A DNA stretch of 31,785 bases from positions 1 to 31,785 of the forward strand of contig JAZKGO010000146.1 of the NCBI GenBank assembly GCA_040385875.1, written 5' to 3'. Below the pieces are notes generated by a model. It was not told where the DNA came from. It saw nothing but the letters and a program-made list of their open reading frames with translations, and ran no database searches. This DNA comes from JANMZR01 sp040385875 (GTDB taxonomy: Bacteria; Bacteroidota; Bacteroidia; Cytophagales; Spirosomataceae). Of the stretch, positions 26,397-31,785 are shown piece after piece (positions within the stretch are counted from its first letter, which is position 1; the number at the start of each line of letters is the position of its first letter). A program made the translations under genes and the position numbers.

Positions 26397-27085
26397 TTGT
26401 TAAATATTTTCTTAAACATTTTCGAAATTTTATTATTTTTTGTTCCATTAACCTCTTCAAAATGATAAACCGAATGCAACTCTTCAGGCCCCGTATAAGT
26501 AACATCCAAATCTTTAATGAGACCATCTTTAATATCATAAACCCAACCATGAATATGCAATGGCTGGCCATTTTTCCATGCATTTTGAACTATAGTAGTT
26601 TTTCCTAAATCTTGGACCTGATGCATCACGTTCAATTCAACAAATCGTCTGGCTCTTTGATCCATGTCTTCAATAGCATCTAATTCATCATGATTTAAAC
26701 GATAAACGTCTTTAATGTATCGAAGCCAATTATCGATCAAGCCATATTGTTTATTACCCATTGCTGCAAGCACACCACCACAACCATAATGCCCACACAC
26801 AATTACATGTTTTACTTTCAACACTTCAACTCCGTAAGATACCACGCTAAGGAGATTCAGATCATTATGGATCACCATGTTAGCGATATTTCTATGTACA
26901 AACATTTCACCAGGTTTTGTACCTGTAATTTCGCTTGCGTGTACTCGGCTATCACTACAACCAATCCAAAGATAGTTGGGACTTTGACCTTTGGCCAAAT
27001 CGTTAAAAAACTCAGGTTCTTTATATGTTTTAAGTGTAACCCATGCTTTATTATTTTCAAGTAATCTTAAATATGATTTTTCCAT
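26393..27085 (-). CDS. Beta-class carbonic anhydrase
   Basis: A 230-residue cytosolic zinc enzyme interconverting CO2 and bicarbonate. LWIGCSDSRVHASEI gives Cys43, Asp45 and Arg47, and VIVCGHYGCGGVLAAM gives His99 and Cys102, so all three zinc ligands (Cys43, His99, Cys102) and the Asp/Arg dyad are present. EMFVHRNIANMVIHNDLNLLSV is the usual dimer-interface segment. Length is typical. It lies 87 bases after the SulP gene and overlaps dabA by 4 bases. Having a free carbonic anhydrase beside a DIC pump is notable: with no carboxysome here it would equilibrate the bicarbonate that the pump accumulates with CO2 for carboxylases. Confidence 0.95.
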   Translation of the reverse strand: MEKSYLRLLENNKAWVTLKTYKEPEFFNDLAKGQSPNYLWIGCSDSRVHASEITGTKPGEMFVHRNIANMVIHNDLNLLSVVSYGVEVLKVKHVIVCGHYGCGGVLAAMGNKQYGLIDNWLRYIKDVYRLNHDELDAIEDMDQRARRFVELNVMHQVQDLGKTTIVQNAWKNGQPLHIHGWVYDIKDGLIKDLDVTYTGPEELHSVYHFEEVNGTKNNKISKMFKKIFNK

Positions 27086-27172
27086 TTTGCGTTGGTTTTA
27101 ACACCTTTTTGTTTTTTAATAATCTATTGATTACTTATTGTTTATAATTTTCAATTTTGAGCTTTTTTTGGC

Positions 27173-28750
27173 TCAATGGGACACCACTCCTTTGAAATCA
27201 GGAATGTTTTTGAGTTCTAATTCAATTTTTTTAAGTTTGGCGGTATTCTTAAAGTCATGTAGCATTTCTAATACATCAATATCAATTGTATGAGATTTCG
27301 AGCCATCAACTACTAAATGCCCATTTTCAGGTATTTCATTTAATAGTGTCGCAATACTTCCTTTATTTAAAAAAGTGACATCCTCGTCTAGTTGCACTGT
27401 AATCGTTTCTTTTTCGCCGGTTTTTTCTTTATTAAAAATGTACGCTCTTCTAAAATTATTTCTCAAAATGAAAAACATTGAAACGGCCATTCCAATCCCA
27501 ATACCTTTCAATAAATCTGAAAATTGAATGGCTACCACAGTTACCACAAAAGGCAAAAATTGATCCCAACCTAATCGATACATTGATGTAAAAAGGGAAA
27601 TTTTAGCCAATTTATAGCCGACCAAAAGTAATAAAGCCGCAAGCGCCGCTAAAGGAATTTTATTTAATACTGAAGCCAAAAAAACCACGCTCATTAGTAA
27701 AAAAACACCATGAATAATGGCAGAGAGCTTAGTTTTACCGCCAGAGTTAACATTTGCAGAACTTCTTACAATTACTGCCGTAAGCGGAAGACCGCCTATT
27801 AAGCCTGAAATAAGATTCCCCAAGCCTTGCGCTTTTAATTCTCTATTGGTCGGTGTATCTCGTTTATACGGGTCAAGTTTGTCGGTTGCTTCTACGCTAA
27901 GTAGTGATTCCAAGCTTGCAATGATGGCAATTGTTATCGCCACAACATACACTTTATAATTAGTAATCGCACTAAAATCGGGCATTGTAAATTGGCCGAT
28001 AAAATCAGATGCAGATTTGGCAACTGGCAATTGTACCAGCTCCTCGCCTTGCAAATAAAATTCGGGATAGCCTGTTTTGAACCACTGATTGATTAATATT
28101 CCAAGAATAACCACCAATAAAGCTCCTGGAACTATTTTGAAAAAAGTGAACTTTTTTAAGAAAGGCCTCTCCCACATAATCAGTATGAAAAGTGAAACCA
28201 ATGCAATAATTACGGCTCCTGGATGAATATAATCAAGGGATTTGAAAATCTCTGAAATAGTATTTTGTCCATCGGCTTGTATAAAATCAAAATCTCCTTC
28301 GTTGTCTTTATCATAACCTAGTGCATGGGGTATTTGCTTGAGAATGAGTATGATACCTATGGCTGCTAGCATTCCTTTAATTACACTTGATGGAAAATAA
28401 TAGCCAATGATACCTGCTTTCAGATAGCCTAGTGCTATTTGCAAAAGACCTGCCAACACAACAGAAAACAAAAACACTTCGTAGCTCCCCAGTTGAGTTA
28501 TCGCATTAAAAACGATTACAGTAAGGCCAGCCGCTGGTCCTGATACACTTAATTGTGAGCCACTTGCAAATGCCACCACTATGCCTCCAACAATACCTGT
28601 AATAATACCAGAAAATAATGGGGCACCAGAAGCTAAGGCAATTCCTAGGCAAAGAGGTAGAGCTACTAAAAAAACCACAATTCCGGCGGGAAAGTCGTTT
28701 TTTAAATAATCAAATGTAAGTTCGCTGTTTGATTTAATACGTGTATTCAT
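27173..28750 (-). CDS. SulP-family anion transporter, likely bicarbonate
   Basis: A 525-residue SLC26/SulP transporter. The N-terminal membrane domain opens with FPAGIVVFLVALPLCLGIALASGAP and contains GSQLSVSGPAAGLTVIVFNA, the anion-site region between the half-helices, then about ten more helices (such as YYFPSSVIKGMLAAIGIILI). The C-terminal STAS domain starts near residue 435 (TVQLDEDVTFLNKG) and holds HLVVDGSKSHTIDIDVLEM. SulP proteins carry sulfate, bicarbonate or other anions; BicA is the known bicarbonate member. I infer bicarbonate from the carbonic anhydrase, dabA and dabB genes directly downstream, in the same direction. It is the first gene of the unit, with an inverted repeat 35 bases ahead of its ATG. 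Confidence 0.88.
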   Translation of the reverse strand: MNTRIKSNSELTFDYLKNDFPAGIVVFLVALPLCLGIALASGAPLFSGIITGIVGGIVVAFASGSQLSVSGPAAGLTVIVFNAITQLGSYEVFLFSVVLAGLLQIALGYLKAGIIGYYFPSSVIKGMLAAIGIILILKQIPHALGYDKDNEGDFDFIQADGQNTISEIFKSLDYIHPGAVIIALVSLFILIMWERPFLKKFTFFKIVPGALLVVILGILINQWFKTGYPEFYLQGEELVQLPVAKSASDFIGQFTMPDFSAITNYKVYVVAITIAIIASLESLLSVEATDKLDPYKRDTPTNRELKAQGLGNLISGLIGGLPLTAVIVRSSANVNSGGKTKLSAIIHGVFLLMSVVFLASVLNKIPLAALAALLLLVGYKLAKISLFTSMYRLGWDQFLPFVVTVVAIQFSDLLKGIGIGMAVSMFFILRNNFRRAYIFNKEKTGEKETITVQLDEDVTFLNKGSIATLLNEIPENGHLVVDGSKSHTIDIDVLEMLHDFKNTAKLKKIELELKNIPDFKGVVSH

Positions 28751-28785
28751 ACTTTTAAATTTTACTAGATTTAATTATAAATCAT

Positions 28786-28807
28786 TGATTATCAGGATGG
28801 ATAATCA
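28786..28807. promoter_or_regulatory. Inverted repeat upstream of the SulP-CA-DabA-DabB operon
   Basis: TGATTATC, 6-base spacer AGGATG, GATAATCA: a perfect 8-6-8 inverted repeat 35 bases before the SulP ATG on the reverse strand. It is a candidate operator for the carbon-accumulation genes. No TAnnTTTG box could be placed with confidence nearby, and no regulator gene is in the window. Confidence 0.45.
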
Positions 28808-28933
28808 GATTTTGGTTTTTGATAAAAAATTTCGAAAAAAATATTCTTAAATCATAAACAATTGATAATGACCGAATTAACTCGTTCAAAAAATTGATTA
28901 GCTAGAAATAAAGATGTAAAATGGGCTTAACAA

Positions 28934-29278
28934 CTAAGCTCGGGGAGGGGGTATTTGAATCTCATAATGTACATTGGGAAATGTACTCATCAAATATTGA
29001 AAATTACTTTTGGCAACATTCTCACTAAAATTTGCCAATGTTTTGTGTTTATTTAGAGTATTCAATCCATTCAAAAATTCATCAACAGAATTGTCAGTAC
29101 AGCTATTTTCACACGATTTTGATTTGGACTTTGACTCCTCATCAATATCAAAATCTTTCGAAATGGTGTTGCAATTAATCAGCTTCAAGTAATAGCTATT
29201 GTTCACATTCAATGCCAAAATGTGTAGCATTAAAATGGTACTGAATATACGATATGCTATTTTTGAATAGGCTCTCAT
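28934..29278 (-). CDS. Small exported or membrane-anchored protein, unknown function
   Basis: 114 residues from the ATG at 29278 (MRAYSKIAYRIFSTILMLHI); an ATG at 29293 would add MYFCD in front. The N-terminal hydrophobic segment (about 9-24) is a signal anchor or signal peptide. Next comes a very acidic and Ser/Lys-rich stretch (DFDIDEESKSKSKSCENSC) with two of the three cysteines, and a C terminus ending in PPPRA. I do not recognise it. A TACTTTTG box on the reverse strand (29283-29290) lies just upstream of the shorter start and supports expression. It sits 100 bases after leuA and 183 bases before the SulP gene, on the same strand as both, but has no evident link to either. Confidence 0.5.
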   Translation of the reverse strand: MRAYSKIAYRIFSTILMLHILALNVNNSYYLKLINCNTISKDFDIDEESKSKSKSCENSCTDNSVDEFLNGLNTLNKHKTLANFSENVAKSNFQYLMSTFPNVHYEIQIPPPRA

Positions 29279-29394
29279 ATCGCAAAAGTACAAATAATAA
29301 CTAGAAATAGAGTGATTTTCAAATGTTTATTCTACCGATTAAACTATTTCTTAGATAAAACAGAACAAATTAGCAATCAACTTATTCCCATAAA

Positions 29395-30534
29395 CTATCC
29401 TACTAATTCTTTCAAATCCTCATCTTCAATCATCTTACGCTCATCGGCCATGATGATAAATCGAGTATAAATTTTATCTAAATCGGGTTTTTGAAATTCA
29501 AATCCCAAAAGCTGTAAGCGATGGCGTAAGGCAGCCCGCCCTGACCGTGAAGTAAGGATGATAGCCGATGAAGGCACACCCACATCTTCAGGCTTCATAA
29601 TCTCATAATTTTGAGCATGCTTCAAAAAGCCGTCTTGATGAATACCAGATGAATGTGCAAAGGCATTGGCACCCACAATTGCTTTATTGGCCTGTACTGG
29701 CATCCCCATTAAATTTGAAACAAAAGTTGAGATAGGATACAACATTTTTGGGTTGATGTTGCTGGTATAGCCAAGATCCTGGTGCACATTTAATATCATT
29801 GCTACTTCTTCTAAGGCAGTATTGCCAGCTCTTTCTCCAATGCCATTAATGGTTACTTCAACTTGTCTAGCTCCAGCTTTTATCCCAGCAATCGTATTGG
29901 CAGTTGCCAAACCCAAATCATTGTGATTATGCATGGATATCACTGCTTTATCAATATTTGGGACGTGCTCAAATAGATAAGTAATACGGTCAAACATCTG
30001 CTCAGGCAATAAATAGCCTGTTGTATCAGGAAGATTGACTACGGTGGCACCAGCCTTTATTACGGCTTCAGTCAATTTTGCGAGAAAGGCCAAATCAGCA
30101 CGACCCGCATCTTCTGCAAAAAATTCAACATCTTCCACATAGCCTTTGGCGTATTTGGTAGCCCAAATGGCTTGTTCGATTATTTGCTCTCTATTGCTGT
30201 TGAATTTATATTTAATATGCACATCTGAGCTGCCCAATCCAGTATGAATTCTTGGGTTTTTGGCATACTTCAAAGCTTCGGCAGCTTGGTCAATATCAGC
30301 TGGTTTGGCACGAGTAAGTGCAGCCACAGTAGCGTTTTTGATAAGTTTGCCAATCTCTTGAACCGATTGAAAATCACCGGGTGAAGATATAGGGAATCCA
30401 GCCTCAATGATATCAACTCCGAGAAGCTCTAATTGCTCAGCAACTTGCAATTTTTCTTCTGTATTTAGCTGACAACCAGGCACTTGCTCGCCATCACGCA
30501 ATGTTGTATCAAAAATCTGAATTCTATTATTCAT
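29395..30534 (-). CDS. leuA: 2-isopropylmalate synthase, short form without the regulatory domain
   Basis: A 379-residue TIM-barrel enzyme condensing acetyl-CoA with 2-ketoisovalerate, the first step of leucine synthesis. IQIFDTTLRDGEQVPG (Arg13, Asp14) is the substrate/metal signature and SMHNHNDLGLATANT has the metal-binding His202 and His204; NGIGERAGNTALEEV is the third signature. Full-length LeuA enzymes are about 510 residues; here the C-terminal leucine-binding dimer domain is missing and the protein ends after the subdomain with FIIMADERKMIEDEDL. Feedback inhibition by leucine is thus unlikely. It is transcribed after leuB and is preceded by an attenuator leader. Homocitrate synthase is an alternative for short family members, but leucine genes and leader argue for LeuA. 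Confidence 0.92.
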   Translation of the reverse strand: MNNRIQIFDTTLRDGEQVPGCQLNTEEKLQVAEQLELLGVDIIEAGFPISSPGDFQSVQEIGKLIKNATVAALTRAKPADIDQAAEALKYAKNPRIHTGLGSSDVHIKYKFNSNREQIIEQAIWATKYAKGYVEDVEFFAEDAGRADLAFLAKLTEAVIKAGATVVNLPDTTGYLLPEQMFDRITYLFEHVPNIDKAVISMHNHNDLGLATANTIAGIKAGARQVEVTINGIGERAGNTALEEVAMILNVHQDLGYTSNINPKMLYPISTFVSNLMGMPVQANKAIVGANAFAHSSGIHQDGFLKHAQNYEIMKPEDVGVPSSAIILTSRSGRAALRHRLQLLGFEFQKPDLDKIYTRFIIMADERKMIEDEDLKELVG

Positions 30535-30561
30535 TTTGTTTTTTTTACTAATTTGAAAACT

Positions 30562-30581
30562 TTTTACTTTAATAAGTAAAA
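30562..30581 (-). repeat. A/T hairpin between the attenuator and leuA
   Basis: TTTTACTT, 4-base loop, AAGTAAAA, a perfect 8-bp palindromic stem just past the attenuator terminator and 28 bases ahead of the leuA ATG. It could stabilise the 5' end of read-through mRNA; it is too AT-rich to be sure. Confidence 0.4.
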
Positions 30582-30584
30582 TAT

Positions 30585-30622
30585 AAAAAAACCCTCTGCC
30601 AATTTTAGCTTGGGAAAGGGTT
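30585..30622 (-). terminator. Attenuator terminator (3:4 hairpin) upstream of leuA
   Basis: On the reverse strand AACCCT, TTC, CCAA, loop GCTAAAA, TTGG, CAG, AGGGTT, then five more T. Six outer and four inner pairs are separated by a symmetrical 3x3 internal loop. It stands before leuA and its 5' arm overlaps the antiterminator partner, the arrangement of a transcription attenuator. Confidence 0.8.
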
Positions 30623-30655
30623 CAAATTTTGGTATTACTACAATATTCCCTTTCC
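30613..30655 (-). promoter_or_regulatory. Antiterminator (2:3 pairing) of the leuA attenuator
   Basis: GGAAAGGG (30655 down to 30648), beginning two bases past the leader stop codon, is exactly complementary to CCCTTTCC (30620 down to 30613), which forms the 5' arm of the terminator. The eight-pair 2:3 helix and the 3:4 terminator are mutually exclusive. Confidence 0.75.
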
Positions 30656-30656
30656 G

Positions 30657-30719
30657 TCAGACGCTCAGAAGGAGCAGTCCTAAAATTGAAATGGCCGATA
30701 TTGAATTATTTTGTTTCAT
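30657..30719 (-). CDS. leuL: leuA leader peptide
   Basis: A 20-residue ORF, MKQNNSISAISI followed by LGLLLLSV and TGA. It has five Leu (four in a row, codons CTG CTC CTT CTG, after TTA and a Gly), three Ile and one Val: nine of twenty are branched-chain residues, clustered just where ribosome stalling would free the antiterminator. A hairpin also spans the Leu codons (GAC-U-GCUC / GAGC-GUC, 30660-30679). Too short for ordinary gene finding. It starts about 12 bases after the predicted transcription start and has the expected layout of an amino-acid biosynthetic leader peptide. The name follows the enterobacterial leader by function; homology is not implied. Confidence 0.75.
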   Translation of the reverse strand: MKQNNSISAISILGLLLLSV

Positions 30720-30737
30720 TATTAAAATTCCGTCTTA

Positions 30738-30768
30738 CAAATTTAGTAGAATTAATTTTAGAGCAAAA
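30738..30768 (-). promoter_or_regulatory. Predicted Bacteroidota promoter of the leuA leader
   Basis: On the reverse strand TTTTG, an 18-base spacer, then TAAATTTG (30745 down to 30738), matching TTG-N17-23-TAnnTTTG. Transcription would start near 30731, 12 bases ahead of the leader ATG. It gives leuA a transcript separate from leuB. Confidence 0.65.
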
Positions 30769-30858
30769 TATTTTCATAACTAAAGATATAAAATAAAGTC
30801 AACTTATTAGAAAAATTATATTTTTCTTTAAAATATCTTATTCAATATCAGCCATTTA

Positions 30859-31785
30859 CTAAATACGCTTCAATATTTCGTCACCAATTGCATCTGTTCC
30901 TAAAATCATTTCAGCAGGCGTATTTTTGGTGGCTATATCACGAGTACGAAAGCCAGCTTTCAAAACTCCATCAATGGCAGCGATTACAGCCTCAGATTCG
31001 GCTTTCATACCAAAAGAAATATCCAATAGAAGCGCTGCTGAAAGAACAGAAGCCATTGGATTGGCTACTCCTTTGCCAGCAATATCATGACCAGAGCCAT
31101 GAATAGGCTCATACACGCCAGTGCTGTCACCCACCGATGCCGATGCCAACATGCCCATCGAACCTGCTATTTGCGAGGCCTCATCCGTTAAAATATCTCC
31201 AAAAAGATTGCCTGTCACTACCACATCAAATTTTTTCGGATCTTTGATTAATAACATAGCTGCAGCATCCACAAATTGGTGTTCTAAAGTAACCTCTGGA
31301 TAATCTTTAGCCACCTCGAGAATCGTCTCACGCCATAAACGACTGCTTTCCAACACATTGGCTTTGTCGACAGACATGAGTTTTTTACCACGAGTCATGG
31401 CCGCATCAAATGCTTTACGGGCAATTCTTTCCACTTCATATTTGCTATAAATCATGGTGTCATAAGCAGTATTTCCATCGTCAATACGCTCTCTTTTGCC
31501 AAAATATACATCACCAGTAAGCTCTCTAAAGAATAGAATATCCGCTCCTTTTAATATTTCTGGCTTAATGCTTGATGCTTCTAAAAGTTCATCAAAAAGC
31601 TTGATTGGTCGTAAATTGGCATATAATCCTAACTCTTTGCGCATTTTCAAAAGACCTTGCTCTGGTCTTACTTTGGCATTAGGATCATTGTCATATTTGG
31701 CATGACCTACCGCACCAAAAAGTATGGCGTCGGCAGCTCGCATTTTCACCAATGTTTCTGCTGGTAAGGGGTCACCAGTAGCTTC
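30859..31785 (-). CDS. leuB: 3-isopropylmalate dehydrogenase, N terminus beyond the window
   Basis: The frame is open to the window edge and begins EATGDPLPAETL, so roughly 45 N-terminal residues are missing; the TTG at 31752 is not the start. It catalyses the oxidative decarboxylation of 3-isopropylmalate with NAD. DAILFGAVGHAKYD, PEQGLLKMRKELGLYANLRPIK, ELTGDVYFGKRE, the catalytic SVDKANVLESSRLWRE (Lys) and VVTGNLFGDILTDEASQIAGS (metal-binding Asp) are all present. GVYEPIHGSGHDIAGKGVANP is the NAD-specific GSAPDIAGKG-type motif, with His in place of the more usual Ala-Pro. It lies upstream of leuA on the same strand, 324 bases apart with the attenuator between. Confidence 0.95.
   Translation of the reverse strand, partial: EATGDPLPAETLVKMRAADAILFGAVGHAKYDNDPNAKVRPEQGLLKMRKELGLYANLRPIKLFDELLEASSIKPEILKGADILFFRELTGDVYFGKRERIDDGNTAYDTMIYSKYEVERIARKAFDAAMTRGKKLMSVDKANVLESSRLWRETILEVAKDYPEVTLEHQFVDAAAMLLIKDPKKFDVVVTGNLFGDILTDEASQIAGSMGMLASASVGDSTGVYEPIHGSGHDIAGKGVANPMASVLSAALLLDISFGMKAESEAVIAAIDGVLKAGFRTRDIATKNTPAEMILGTDAIGDEILKRI

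Noticed and set aside
27157..27176. TTGAGC / GCTCAA hairpin over the SulP stop codon as a terminator
   Set aside because: The stem is only six pairs, includes the stop codon, and its T-run is in the loop on the wrong strand for the operon; at most a weak processing hairpin.
30585..30719. T-box or leucine riboswitch as explanation of the leuA leader
   Set aside because: There is no T-box sequence or specifier loop, and the spacer is too short; the leader ORF plus overlapping helices explain it better.

Overview
The window looks like a chromosomal segment of a low-GC member of the Bacteroidota, probably a Cytophagales-type heterotroph. The signs are: promoter boxes of the TAnnTTTG type, no Shine-Dalgarno sequences before most starts, a TonB-dependent receptor and a small outer-membrane beta-barrel protein with Bacteroidota-style signal peptides, atpD-atpC standing apart from the other ATP synthase genes, and a short AtpC. 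There are no tRNA or rRNA genes, insertion sequences, phage genes or CRISPR arrays. A run of 100 N at 7044-7143 shows this is a draft scaffold. The taxonomic call is inference; the gene content is read from the sequence.

Layout. 1-4111: 3' end of an acyl/aryl-CoA ligase-type gene, a TonB-dependent receptor, a tiny membrane protein, and a reverse-strand class V aminotransferase. 4343-10474: gyrB, a 72-codon ORF, ppk1 (polyphosphate kinase), a membrane-anchored Ppx/GppA-like protein ended by a strong terminator, and a small multispanning membrane protein. 10613-15391: CNT-type nucleoside transporter, a B12-binding-type radical SAM protein with odd start and cluster spacing, and a GNAT-like protein. 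15402-18184 (reverse): acyl-CoA dehydrogenase and an exported protein made of two tandem repeats. 18746-21753: atpD-atpC with promoter and terminator, an outer-membrane beta-barrel protein, and a cupin.

21901-28750 (reverse) is the most coherent accessory unit. In transcription order it reads SulP-family anion transporter, beta-carbonic anhydrase, DabA, DabB. Carbonic anhydrase and dabA overlap by 4 bases and dabA-dabB are 17 bases apart. DabA keeps all four expected zinc ligands and DabB keeps the NuoL-type Glu and Lys. This is a candidate dissolved-inorganic-carbon accumulation operon in an organism with no sign of autotrophy here.

28934-31785 (reverse): a small unknown protein, leuA and a partial leuB. 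Between leuB and leuA lies what reads as a complete transcription attenuator: promoter, a 20-codon leader peptide with Leu-Gly-Leu-Leu-Leu-Leu, an 8-bp antiterminator starting two bases after the leader stop codon, and an overlapping intrinsic terminator. LeuA here is short and lacks the C-terminal leucine-sensing domain, so attenuation may replace allosteric feedback. I consider this attenuator and the SulP-CA-DabA-DabB operon the two best findings.
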